Source: Saccoglossus kowalevskii | Lineage: Eukaryota; Hemichordata; Enteropneusta; Harrimaniidae | Length of the DNA: 41,264 bases | Direction: 5' to 3' | Assembly (NCBI RefSeq): GCF_000003605.2 | Contig: NW_003150758.1 | Coordinates: 699,630 to 740,893, forward strand | Part shown: piece after piece, positions 11,015-23,238 of the stretch | Position numbering within the stretch: position 1 is the first letter of the stretch | How the letters are laid out: every line of letters starts with the position of its first letter | Made by a program: the position numbers and the translations under genes | Notes under the pieces: model-generated | The model's input: the letters and a program-made list of their open reading frames with translations, nothing else | Told to the model about the DNA's origin: nothing | Database searches by the model: none

Positions 11015-12962
11015 TGAGTTGTTCTCAATAGAAAACTTAATCTTATTTCAAATTTATTTTTATTTCACATTTTCTTGAACTAATTACGTACATTGTAATT
11101 ACAAAGAGATGTGATTCATACGAGTTGTGTTCAATCCACCTCTGAAAAGTGCGCTATTTTATACCTTTTTCAGTCGAATTAAAACATTAATGTGTAATTT
11201 TCAGTACTGTTTCTTTTTTATATTTATATCCAAGCAAAAATATGTTTACAACTGAATACTCCTACTGCCGTTAATAATTGCTCAATATGGTCGATGATTC
11301 CACTGAATATAAGGATGATGCCATCGGGTACTGAATTTAAGAATACTATCGGGTAATAGTAGAAAGGTTCTATTGAGTAATATTATAATGATACGTCTTC
11401 TGGCCATATAAAAATGTTGCCAACAATTCCACTGGCCGGGATTCATTCACTAACGAATTCGACTTTGGAGGTCCTTGGTTAAGCTTCGCAGATGCTTTTG
11501 TTTGACCAGGCCTGCTGATATTCAAAACATGTTGCCACGGTGTAATGTAAAAGACGATACCAACGGGCAATATTATAATGATGCACTCGGGAAATACTAC
11601 TTAAAACTATCTCAAAACACAAAATGTCACGTATAATAATAAGATATGACAACTCGTTCAGTAGATGCCATTTGTGGTGACCAATAGCAAAGGAAATATT
11701 ATAATATTCAATATAATATTCGTTGAATAGATTCTAATTGGTGACAATGTTGGCTGACAACATAAACATTGCTTGCGCACGTGCCTCATAAAATACGTCA
11801 GCAATTATCACTAGCTGTCACGTGTTTACTTGTAGTCTTATAGTCGGTCTATGACCTCCAACCTTTTGATATACAATACAGTAAGTGCTATCCAAACAAA
11901 CGAATTTGCTGACTTTGTATTTACCCCTTAACTGGGTCACAATTATATGCTCAAACGATAGATGAATAACACTTTATATATTACATTCATTGTTATATTC
12001 CAGTTTGATAAAACATTTGTTGAAACAAATGTTTCTAAAATAGTTAATATCGAGACAAGGTAATAATTATTATTCAAATTAATAAAAAAAATACATTATT
12101 TATTTTATTATTCATAAAAATTAGACTTTAGACATAACATGTAGTTTCAATAGCCAACGAGTACTCGAGGTCGAGGCTGTTAAATTAAGCTAGTCTTTAA
12201 TTTTTCTGAATATTTTGGTTGGTGATTAGTCGTCGTTAACATTCAGTATTTCAGTGTATTATTGTACTCGGTATTCTGATTGGTAATTAAGGTGTGCAAG
12301 TTGAACAAAGTCATATACGCGGACTTGTACTTATCAATCTCATTGTGTTGCACACCTTGCATAACTCACATATATTGCCATAATCTGACATGAAAACACA
12401 TTTACCGGGTTCAACGCACTCTCTATCTCTGGAGGTATGTATGGCTAGATTATTACTCATCCGACCATCTTATCTGTCATATGATTAAATGGATGGTTTA
12501 AACAGTACATTTGGCCCTCGTAATGAACAATGAAGAATGTAACACTTTTGTATGATCACAAATCATTCAAGCACAACATACGTACAATATTTTGCCAGTT
12601 TATCGTACAGAGTTGATTAAATTATTGCTCCTTGAAAATACAATTATGATGGATTAAATATGAAAAAGTGTCAACGTTTTATTAATAATGTTCTTCAAAG
12701 TTGGCACTACTCAATGATTAATTTTATGCTTTTACTATCATGTTCGATGTACGTAATTCCGTGACTTTCCGAGCCCGTTGGTAATCCTTATATTGTTGAC
12801 TTTGAGATAGAATGTTGTTCTTTTTACCATGGTTTGGACATAGTAGACTAGGTCCCTTCATTCTTATATGATGAATCAAATCTCATCACTATTTACCGAG
12901 TTACTGTAATCTTTAAATCGATGCAGTTATTAAAACTATTAGTATAACTGTTTTCTTTGTAG
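11015..12962. other. Intergenic spacer, no gene recognised
   Basis: No exon resembling the C45 gene or any other family was seen. The motif TATTATAATGAT occurs at about 11380 and again at about 11570 within loosely similar sequence, a possible diverged local duplication. Around 12060-12130 there is a long A/T-only stretch. Confidence 0.4.
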
Positions 12963-14238
12963 CTTCTTATTTTATGAAGAAATGCAAGGTTTGTCTGACG
13001 GTGCTAGAATAGATGTGAAGGTAATAATAATACATGTCAATGTTTTATTTATAGTTATTTAACATGAATTGATATTTATAAGAATGCCATTACGTATTTT
13101 CTCTACGTTTCAGAAACTTGAACGTATCCATATGTTTGGCGAATTGACGTGGACTGGGTATCTGGAGGTAATGCATTATTATATACATTATTATATATAT
13201 AATTTATCAGGAATGTATATATATATATATACAAATAACGCATATATTTAAAGATTTACCTCAATAACACACATATATTTTATATTGGTGTACGATATCA
13301 ATTGACATGTCTTCAGCACAGATGGCCGTTTGTGAGATCGGGGTTTACTTTTCTGACTTGTAGACTGAATATTTCATTTGTGCAATTTACAAAGATAATC
13401 AATTATATAAGAAAACAATTTGATTACAGCCCGGTCCTCGGACGTCAGTTGCAGAAATACCATGGTAACATAACAGCGGAAAATACAATTCGAGATGTTG
13501 TCTGTATTGTTGGAGATCTTCATGTCGCTGTATAAGACTTAACGCGTAATTACATGTTTTTTGTGGCCAATGCCAGAAAGAACGGCGCATCGGGATCAGT
13601 GGTGGCGTATAGGTATACAGTACAATAACAGTTTTGTTGTCATCAATACTAATCTGATTCATAAATCAACCCAAAAACTCATAAACAAATGTATCAGTTA
13701 CCCCCGAATTAAAGATGAATCGTCCGTAAAGTTGTTGCTGGTAGAAAGTAACTTCTTGCATTATGCAATGTACAGTAGAGATACACAATGAGTAGAAAAC
13801 TATGAATAGTAAGTTTTATTTTAGTTACATGTATTTTGAACAATTAATAATGTATGATAAACACTGTATTGTTAGCAATGATTGTTAGAAATAAAACTTT
13901 AGATTATGCAAATAAAAACTTGCATGTCTTATTGATGTGCACCGAAACGATGTATTTGCTTATTAAAATTGGTATAACTGGCCTTTGTTATAATGCATAG
14001 ACACTTACATATGATAACATGGCATGGGATAAATGATTATAAAAAACAAATGAATCTTCCTGCAACTCACTAATGCAACTAGCTTCAAATATCACAGTTA
14101 TTCAGGCTCCCGACATTGACGATGAAATATGAGTAAATGTTGCCATATCTTGACAAGTACTCGCATATTCTTGTTTTCAGAGCATTTATTCGTCTGTCCA
14201 TGACGACGCTGTTCAAAGAAGCCAAACGACAGATATAA
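12963..14238 (+). pseudogene. Decayed partial copy B of the peptidase-C45-like gene (exons 6, 7, 13, 14)
   Basis: Four pieces align to the intact gene. Exon 6-like is 12963-13020 (58 nt instead of 59, a one-base deletion frameshift), keeping EEMQGLSDGARIDVK. Exon 7-like is 13114-13148 (35 nt, KLERIHMFGEL), but its donor has become GTGGAC. Exon 13-like runs from about 13419 to 13612 with VLGRQLQKYHGNITAENTIR. It has lost its 5' end and two codons, gained one codon, and has TAA at 13533-13535. Exon 14-like is 14181-14238 (RAFIRLSMTTLF). Exons 8-12, including the one with the catalytic Cys, are deleted between 13148 and about 13419. Frameshift, stop, lost donor and deletion together make this a clear pseudogene. 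Confidence 0.85.
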
Positions 14239-14472
14239 ATGCTTTGATACCATGGACCTACAATTCCTTGAAGTATACCATGTTTAAATAAATCATAATG
14301 TAATACAAAAACATCTTCAAGAATTGAAATCATTAATAATAAAAGATAATTGTGCATATAATAGTACCATTAGGTTAATAGAGTGGCATTGTCACGGTGA
14401 CTAACTTTGCATGTTTTTTTTAAATAATTAATAAATCATACAGTCGAGCAAAAAATAACTTTTGAAAAATCA

Positions 14473-15175
14473 NNNNNNNNNNNNNNNNNNNNNNNNNNNN
14501 NNNNNNNNNNNNNNNNNNNNNNNNNNNNNNNNNNNNNNNNNNNNNNNNNNNNNNNNNNNNNNNNNNNNNNNNNNNNNNNNNNNNNNNNNNNNNNNNNNNN
14601 NNNNNNNNNNNNNNNNNNNNNNNNNNNNNNNNNNNNNNNNNNNNNNNNNNNNNNNNNNNNNNNNNNNNNNNNNNNNNNNNNNNNNNNNNNNNNNNNNNNN
14701 NNNNNNNNNNNNNNNNNNNNNNNNNNNNNNNNNNNNNNNNNNNNNNNNNNNNNNNNNNNNNNNNNNNNNNNNNNNNNNNNNNNNNNNNNNNNNNNNNNNN
14801 NNNNNNNNNNNNNNNNNNNNNNNNNNNNNNNNNNNNNNNNNNNNNNNNNNNNNNNNNNNNNNNNNNNNNNNNNNNNNNNNNNNNNNNNNNNNNNNNNNNN
14901 NNNNNNNNNNNNNNNNNNNNNNNNNNNNNNNNNNNNNNNNNNNNNNNNNNNNNNNNNNNNNNNNNNNNNNNNNNNNNNNNNNNNNNNNNNNNNNNNNNNN
15001 NNNNNNNNNNNNNNNNNNNNNNNNNNNNNNNNNNNNNNNNNNNNNNNNNNNNNNNNNNNNNNNNNNNNNNNNNNNNNNNNNNNNNNNNNNNNNNNNNNNN
15101 NNNNNNNNNNNNNNNNNNNNNNNNNNNNNNNNNNNNNNNNNNNNNNNNNNNNNNNNNNNNNNNNNNNNNNNNNNN
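14473..15175. other. Assembly gap (703 N)
   Basis: A run of N between decayed copy B and the intact C45-like gene. Frames drawn through it are meaningless. The true length and content are unknown. Confidence 1.
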
Positions 15176-16050
15176 TTTACTGGTCGTCAAAACATTGGTC
15201 ACAGAAGACTTCACTATTAACAGAATCAGTGCAGCGACTGCACTATCCATCTATCAATATTTAAATTGGTATTATTCTTTGTTCTAATTCTGACATTAAA
15301 ATGATCAATTTAAATTACTACTCGACTTACACTCAATGGATTCACTCACTTGTTTTCAGATGTGTCGAATTTATACATTCTAAAGATTTGGTTACTTGAA
15401 AACATATTCTTTTGTTATTACAAAATTATACATTAAACAAAGCGTTATGCAAAACGGCTTTAAACTCTTATGCTTTTCATATTTTATTCTACTTTTATTT
15501 TATTTATTTATTTTTCGGTTTTATTTTAAATATGCTTGGAAACTTACTTTGAGTGTTGTCAATAGGATATATGCAATAAGTAAACCATATCCTATCCCTC
15601 GGATCCGTGAATGTAATTCATTTAAATGAGTGCTGCACACAAAGCTGACATTTGGTGTGGGTAAATTAACTATCCATGACTATATATGACAGAAGTGATG
15701 TAAGTGGGAACGCACGGAGGAAATCGACCAGTGATACGTATGATACATATCCACGAAATATTTATTATGGGCGATTTTGAATAACGATTACCTGCCTGCA
15801 CATAAAAAAAATAAATTAACAATCCATAATAAAATGAATAAATCGGATTCGCAAAAAAAATCGTCGTCGGATTAATATCAGTCAGTAGTCAGTATTACTT
15901 TTTAAATCGTCAAATATTAGATCGGCAAACGAAATTCCTAAAACGCGTGGCCTTATCTGTCGACTGATGCGCATGCTAGGATCGGGTGATAAAGAAGTAG
16001 GACTCCAAACTTTGACCCGTCTCATATATCGGTCATCGATCAACACAAAC
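15176..16050. other. Upstream region of the C45-like gene
   Basis: AT-rich sequence without a recognisable exon. The last 200 bases become less AT-rich, as expected near a promoter, but I see no convincing TATA box at the right distance; CATATATC at 16023-16030 is too close to the start codon. Confidence 0.35.
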
Positions 16051-16077
16051 ATGCAACCACAATGGCTGGCAGAGTAA
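16051..16077 (+). promoter_or_regulatory. Short upstream ORF overlapping the C45-like start codon
   Basis: An ATG at 16051 opens an 8-codon frame ending in TAA at 16075-16077. It overlaps the main ATG at 16062 in another frame. The main ATG has A at -3 and G at +4 (good context). The upstream one has C at +4. If transcription starts upstream of it, main-frame translation would depend on leaky scanning. Confidence 0.4.
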
Positions 16078-19000
16078 CATTCATTGCGACGCTGGTCGTC
16101 GTGTTCGTTTTTAGCTGTCATGCAAAGGTGAGTAGTTCAGTCAATAACCAGTTTTATTTCCCATGATTGCCTTCCTCATAGGACTGTACAATATATTTGA
16201 TTATATACCGGCAAGTGGTACAAATATATCAATCAAGCAACGTGGTTTACGGCTTTAGCTAATGAGTTAATTACGTTGTGTACGAAGATGTGTTAGATGA
16301 TTGTGCGATCGAGGTGGACGGAGACTACGACAGCGCCCTCTGACCACACCATGTATAGATGACCACTAGATGGCGCTGGAAAAAAGATACATTGTAGAAT
16401 ATATAATGAATACTACTTTATTGAATGTATTGTTGTTGTGTATTTCATAGCCTGACCCACACGCCAAACCAAATCATAACCCCATCCAAACTGGTCCACC
16501 AGTGTTTGTGAAGCAGATAAAAAATGCAAAGCTGTATACCGCTGGCAAAGGAGATGACGTCATAAAAGTGTTGCATCTATGGGGTAAGGTTAATAGTCAT
16601 TTCAGTATAAATACTATTATAGAATCATTTATTGTATCTGCAATTATTTCTCAATTTTAAACTTGATATTTGTGCACAAATATATAAATAATGTATTTTA
16701 TTTATGGTTGCATATAATTAATTGTTGCCTTCATTAATTTCTAGGTGAAATTAAAATGATCTATTTTACCTGGCAAAATGACTAATATTCAGATACACAG
16801 ATTTCCAATCATATTTGATTGGGCAATGACCAGATATTTTAAAACTATTTGAGTGTTTTTTAAAGAGCTATATTAATTAGTATCTATAGTATATAATTCA
16901 ACATCCCCATGTAATATAAAAAATAATTGATATTCGTTTGTTTAAATGGTGGCAGTCGTCGCGCCGCGTCCTGTTCGATATGGGACTCATAGCGACGTAT
17001 ACATCTACATGAAATTCGAAGACAACCAATGTCCTTCTAAGCTGCATAATACTAAATCGCTTAGATTGAAAAACTTGTACTTCATGAGCGTGAAAACTTA
17101 GTATTTTATTTGTAAGACAACAATGTGTCTTTACATGTTTAGACGATTTCAGTAATAGCACATTCTTCACGGTGTCAAAACAAACCATGCATTGTACATA
17201 ATTCAGCATTTTAAAAATCTGGTAGGCACTCCATATGAGATGGGATACGCCCATGGGACCATTTTAAAAGACGAAGCCACAGACTTATTGAATGAAGTGT
17301 GGGGTTATTTAGAAAAACAGGTGGTAAGTCAGAATGCCACTATCTGAGATAAGCTGAATTTACAATATAATTTATATAATAAAATATTTTGGTCCGGCGG
17401 TCGAGACATGGTTTAAATATCAAAAGAATCTCACTGTGAATGAACAGCATTTTTCTATTGACTTATACGGTATCGTTTCATTACGTCGACATCCTACTAA
17501 TACTATTAATTGTTTTATGTACATTTTCTTTTCAATTTAGACAGACGCCATTAATGGTACTCTTCCTGGATTCTTCCAGGAGTGGTTTCTGAAGGATGTC
17601 GCTGATTTGGGGTAAGGTATAACGAATACACAATATTATATATTATGTCAGACGCTCAAAAGCAAAATATATTAATTATTTTTTTTTTTGAAGGCTAGAC
17701 ATTGCGCTTGATTTGGAGAGAGCGGCCACCAAACCATTTACACGTTAGTACAGTTTTTTTTTTACGCAATTAAAATAACTAACGCGTGTTATCAAAAACG
17801 TTCATAATACTGTCTAAAATAATAAATTATGTTCAATTTCATAGCTGATTACTTTGACGAGGAGATGAAAGGTATATCTGATGCATCTGGGGTCGATGTG
17901 AAGGTAAGTATATGTATGTATTTATGTATACATGCACCTGTCATCTCATTGTCCATTTATTAAAATATTGCGGAAACCATTTCCATTATTATTATTATTA
18001 TATTACATAATAATAAGTACACACATAGCACTCAATTTTGTTTGTATTTCTCAGAAAATAGAGAGGATTCATATGTTGGGAGAATTGACGTAAGTAAAGA
18101 AAAACATATTTTACTTCAACCTTCTGACAGCAATAATAAAAAATAAAAGCGCATTGGTGCCATAATGTGTCAACTATTGTTTACAGAAAAGGCAGTTGTT
18201 CAATGTATGGTGCTTGGGGTAAAGCTGTTCCAATGCCAGGTTCAGTCATGCAGTTACGTGCTCTGGATTGGGCTTCAGACGGTACGTCACCGTAACGTTG
18301 CAACAATGAAGAATTAACATGTTATTAAAAGTCAACTTAGTTGTCACCTTGGATTATTCAAATTCCACGATAAGCCAGTTCATTGTTTACAACAAGCAAT
18401 AGTTTGTAATTTCATTCCAATTTGAACAGAATTTTTTCAAGTAAAAAGAACTATGTGTTAATGTTAATGGAATTATACTAAGTTATGAAATCACAAATCT
18501 CAAGAAAATGCACGTGACATAGTGAAAATTGCAGCACATTAGGTTAACAGCGTTCAAAGTCACCTTTGACGTTCCATTGCATCATGGGTAAAAACAAAAT
18601 TTAAGCCTAAGGAACTTACTAATTCATAGAGTCTAGTTGTCCTTACACAGTTACGTTATTGTCTTATTGTTGACAATTTCTGTAATAAACGGTGGTACTG
18701 TAGAGTAATTTATTTTCGAGATTTTCGCTGAAGAAATAAATTAGTGAAAATAAAATCTATCTTTTTCACGATGTTTTACTTTCAACAGCTAAAATATCTT
18801 TTCAATGACAATAAATTCCAGGAAAAATCCTTCTACAGTAACCGAAAGTATATTTGTTTGTTAATTTTAAACCTTTGAACGTTAAAGGAACCGACAACGA
18901 TACGATATTCTTTATTGCAGGCCCATTTCAAAACCATCCGCAAATTACAGTTTATCATATCGACGAAACCAATAGTAATAACGGTCACACATTTGCCAAT

Positions 19001-21481
19001 GTGGGGTGGACGGGATGGATTGGTTCCATACAAGGTGTGTTTGCTTATTTCGCAAAAATAAAACAAATTACAGTTCCTGAATATGTAGAATTGTGTAAAC
19101 GTATACTATACAATAGCATATCGAAATCCAAATCACGGCATTTGAGCCAAGGGGAATTAAATGCGACACTAACATACTTCTCCACGAATTACTGGTGTGT
19201 CAGTATTGTTCGTATTGGTAACCATAAAGTGTGTGTCTAATGGAATACCCATAGCACTCAACAACTCCATTCATTGTATTTTTTTAGGAATGTCATCCAA
19301 GCAAATGGCAATCAGTGAAATTGGTGTCTCCTATCCAGATGATACATTTGTGAAAGAATCCAGATTTGGTTACCCATTTACGGTAATTTAGTCTACCGAT
19401 CAACTAGTATTATCAAGAAAAAAACAATTGTCATTATAATAATATTACTAACCATTATGTACGTGTAGGTAATGACCAATATTTCACTTACTTGTTATTT
19501 CCCCTTTTCAGTATATACTTCGAGATATTCTGCAATTTGACAATACCTTGGACGATTCTATAAACCGCATTGCCAATGCACGTAGAACATGTAATCTGAT
19601 TCTTGGAGTAGGTGATGCCAAGGTAAGACGTACAAACACTTGTATTTACAGTGACATCCAATATTATTATTATGTTAATATTATGGGAAATCGTTTATAT
19701 CTTGTGTATTTGTATTTTTCGTATTGTCTCAGTGATCATTTAATATTCAACTGCTGGTTGAATGCACTTTTCAGCTCAACACATTTCGGGGGATTCAATA
19801 TTCAGCGGGAGTTGCAAATTTCTTCGACGACATGAACTTGAGACCAAATGGTGACTGGCATCCAAAGATTGAAAACGTTGTATACTGGGGTAGGTCAATG
19901 TGTACTATGTGTACGTATATGCGTGATGTGTTCCGTTGTGCTGTCCTTTGCCGTGTCGCGTCACGTCGTGCCGCGCAGTGGTGTGTTATGTTCATTCACT
20001 GACTCTAAAACGGACATTTTAGCCAAACAGACTACATCAACATGCGACTTTCGCAACAATAGTGTATGATTGGTGTACCTCATCTCATTACATACATGAA
20101 ATACTACACAATGTGTTACAGGAATGGATTGGTTAGACCCTGATTACAGCTCGGTTCTTGGTCGTCAACTTCAGACCTACCATGGTAACATAACAGCGGT
20201 AAATACTATACGGGATATCGTGTCTATTGTACAAACTGGTGATCTACTCATCTGTGTGTATGACCTGTCCGGCAATACCATGTATGTGGCCAATGCCAAA
20301 AAAGAAAATGCCCAGGGACCAAAGAATGCATATGACAGGTGAGTTTATCGAAATTGACATAAATACTTACAATAAACATCAAAATATCAAACTAGAGTAC
20401 CTACATCTATCAATTGAGCCAAATTGAGGTTTATTCATGTTTTTTAGCGGAGGAGAGTAAACATATTTCCGCGTGGTGACTTTCGAAATGCTAGAATTTC
20501 TAACAATTTCTAGAATCTAGAATTTTTGGTTTCGGTTAATAATCACAATTTAAAGTTCAACTGTAGTTCTCAAAGTTATGCCTGTGGCGGCAACATCGCC
20601 CTTTCAAAAGTAAGATTTTAAAATGAACAACGAAAATCAAAATCTTTTTTTCAATTTGAGACTGTTCATTTTATTGACACGCTTGGGAATACTGCCAGTT
20701 ATTTTCATATTGAGTCCGCGGCCGCGGGATAAAGGAAAAACTATAATAGTTCAAAGGCAATTGCAATCAACAATGTTTCCAGTACTCACACTTCGTCAAC
20801 ATGATGATCTGATCAATTAAAATTACGCAAAAAAACAAAATATTAAAATGTTAGAAATACACTTGGCTGTCATTGGCCATGGACTTGCATTGTATGTTGT
20901 TTATGGTTCAATTGTTTGCTTGAAGTTGAACAGCAATCTATATAAAGCGCCCGAAGTTGAAAGCGCTGTCAAATGAGATATGACAGTAAATAACACAAAG
21001 ACAATACTCCATGTATTATTGGCGTCTGCAGACTCCAAAAGTACATACATGTATAACAAACACACTATTCAGTCTCCCGATATACTGGTTTGTAATATAA
21101 CATACAATTATGAATACACTTTCCTATCAATCGCGCCCTCTAGTGACAAAACGCTTCTGGCGTAAATCGGTGACACGAAGGCCGTTCAAAGCCTCAATAT
21201 TCCATCAATGGCGATAATTTTTGAGAGATTTTACTATATTCTAGATGTCAAAAAACTACACAACCAAAAGCAGTGATCTAATTGGAAGGACATTGCTCTT
21301 ATTCATATACGTAATTGTTACGTCACAGAAGCAACCCTAGAGGGCGCGATTTATAGAAATTAATAGTGTTTGGCCATGTATTTCAATCCAAATCTCAAAA
21401 TAATATTATTATCCTATTTGCAGACCATTCATTCGATTGAACATGAAAGTGTTATTCATGGAATCAAGACCAACGTTATGA
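16062..21481 (+). CDS. Peptidase C45 / acyl-CoA:6-APA acyltransferase-like Ntn-hydrolase, secreted or lysosomal
   Basis: Fourteen exons: 16062-16127, 16451-16583, 17226-17323, 17541-17611, 17694-17743, 17845-17903, 18055-18089, 18187-18281, 18921-19034, 19288-19382, 19512-19622, 19775-19889, 20122-20338 and 21424-21481. All have GT-AG borders and matching phases, giving 438 residues. Residues 1-20 are a signal peptide (hydrophobic FIATLVVVFVFSCHA). GTPYEMGYAHG at 67-77 is the N-terminal motif of the C45/dcd1A-like Ntn-hydrolase family. KGSCSMYGAWG places the likely autoproteolytic nucleophile at Cys175, followed by QLRALDW and DGPFQNHPQITVYH, typical of the family. Sequons NGT (Asn104) and NIT in exon 13 fit a secretory route. 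Family members are amide or acyl hydrolases that self-cleave before the Cys; the substrate here is unknown. Two decayed copies lie upstream. The family call is confident, the reaction is not. Confidence 0.88.
16332..16377. promoter_or_regulatory. Pair of CTCF-like motifs in C45-like intron 1
   Basis: CCACTAGATGGCGCT at 16363-16377 (+) fits the general CTCF consensus CCASYAGRKGGCRSY at every position. Only 17 bases to its left, AGCGCCCTCTGACC at 16332-16345 is the minus-strand form of the core (GGTCAGAGGGCGCT). The two are divergent. They could instead be the ends of a very short inverted-repeat element. Confidence 0.4.
21120..21360. repeat. MITE-like inverted-repeat element in C45-like intron 13
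   Basis: Terminal inverted repeats of about 24 bases share the exact core ATCGCGCCCTCTAG (21130-21143) and its complement CTAGAGGGCGCGAT (21337-21350), with similar flanks. The interior of about 190 bases has no coding frame. Size and structure fit a non-autonomous DNA transposon. I did not find a clear target-site duplication. Confidence 0.55.
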
Positions 21482-21714
21482 GAGTTTTTTATTAGTATAT
21501 ATAGACAACATAATCCGCCTATAGAAAATAACTTACGGTTGCATATATTATATTGTGAATGCACTTCGTAAATTAATATTGAGAATGTAGTACAGATTTT
21601 TGTCACGTGTTAATCAAAATGAACTTTTTATAATTTATGGATTCCATGGTTACATCTAAATTTTTATAAAAAAGATCATGGCTTGCTTAAAGAAGGGTGT
21701 TATTGGTATTTTTG

Positions 21715-21720
21715 AATAAA
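21715..21720 (+). terminator. Poly(A) signal of the C45-like gene
   Basis: AATAAA lies 234 bases after the TGA stop at 21479-21481, a normal distance for an animal 3' UTR. Confidence 0.65.
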
Positions 21721-23238
21721 GAATTCTCTGTCTGTTATTTCGTTCAAAAACTTAATTCACCGTATATTGAACATTTTGTGTAAACTAAGTCATTTGTGTA
21801 CATAAGCGTCATGTGACAGACTAAATGCTGGACGTCCGACTGGTTTAAAAGAAAAAACGTTTTTCTTTTAAATGTTCACAGGGGAGTGTTACCAGCCCTG
21901 TGATTCATAACAAGTTAACACCCTTATTCATGGGCCATAATTCCGTGACAAAGCATTGTATTTTCAAATCCTTATAAATCTACTTTTCTTATTGTCCTTT
22001 AAATCATGTGACACCAACGTAGTAGATTTGAGACAGTTGCACCCATATTTAAAAAAAACACATACAAATTGTAGCAAATTTAAACATGGTTGATTTGTTC
22101 TAATATCAGAAAAATATTTATATATTAATCATTGACCAGTCCTACTGCAGAACATATTGTCAAGAATATTTTACTTCCTGAAAATCTCTACTACACCTTT
22201 ACTATTGTAAAAGAATTGTTTACAATAGGAAATATATTATGCTGTCTTTAATTTAATTATCTTGGTATGCTTTAATCTAAACACCACAACGACAGCGTTA
22301 TATAAAAAAAAACAATTGAGAAGGATCGCTGATTGGATGAAAATTTATCAGGTGGAATGTAATAACTAACAATATATCATTTAGTTTATGTACAGCACGC
22401 AGAAAATACACTCTAAGGATGTCATCACCACAAACCACGCCAACATCTAGGTGCGTCGAATGTTCATAATCTTCCTTACTGAGATCAATACAGACTCACT
22501 GAAATAACAGAGTCTTATTGGTCTAAACACTGAGTGAGTTAACAGATAATTTCTTTAAACAGAGTGCATTAATTATGAATAACTTTATATCCCAAAGCAA
22601 TATTTTTGAAACACACAAATATGAAAAATATTTATAACCACAACAAAATTAAGCTGAAGGAGCATCAGTCAAATTGAACTTAAACTATATAGTTCTACGC
22701 GCTAGAAATACCTTTAAAATGGGGAAAGTCCCTAATCTATACGTCTTGAAAACTAACGGGCGAATTATGCCATAATTGAAGATTGATTAGCAACAATACA
22801 TTTGCATTGTAATGACACGAGAAAATAAAAACAAAGTAATTTTACATTAACCAAACCAATGCCAAGCAATGTCTCACTTTGATTGATTTATTACAAGATA
22901 CAAACAATTATTAATTACATAGAATAGCGATTGTCCGACTTCGAAAGTCATAATTGGACTGTAATTAATGTTTAATGTCCAATGATATGTGTTTCATAAT
23001 GTGATATGCTCCTCGTCATTTATACGGAAGTTTAATTGTGACCTGCAAAACAAATTCAGAGACATCACCTTTTAGTATACATTCAACACTCAAATTTAGA
23101 TCATCACGCCAAAATATATGTGTGGTCGCTCTTGATTACATACACAGTTAATGAAACTTTTTTATATACTTCTATCTCATGAGCCACAGCAGCGTGGTTG
23201 CTCACTAAAACAATGTAACGTTACATTTCCCACTAAAC
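21721..23238. other. Convergent intergenic region with small hairpins
   Basis: The spacer lies between the 3' ends of the C45-like (+) and aldehyde dehydrogenase (-) genes. No exon was recognised. It holds a 13-bp-arm A/T-rich hairpin at 21844-21872, a 7-bp hairpin CACAGGG/CCCTGTG at 21877-21902 and, close to the dehydrogenase stop, the 16-base palindrome AATGTAACGTTACATT at 23212-23227. The 3' UTRs of both genes must end in here. Confidence 0.5.

Noticed and set aside
14420-15250. Long open frames on both strands
   Set aside because: They run through the N gap and are artefacts.
16898-17254. 118-codon minus-strand ORF as a gene
   Set aside because: It overlaps intron 2 and the start of exon 3 of the C45-like gene on the other strand, and shows no family resemblance; treated as a chance frame.
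2643-18089. CRISPR array or prokaryotic operon
   Set aside because: No regularly spaced repeats occur and all recognised genes have spliceosomal introns; the window is eukaryotic.
18556-18575. Nuclear-receptor-like inverted site TCAAAG...CTTTGA in C45-like intron 8
   Set aside because: The match to known half-site spacing is imperfect and a string of this length is expected by chance in an intron.
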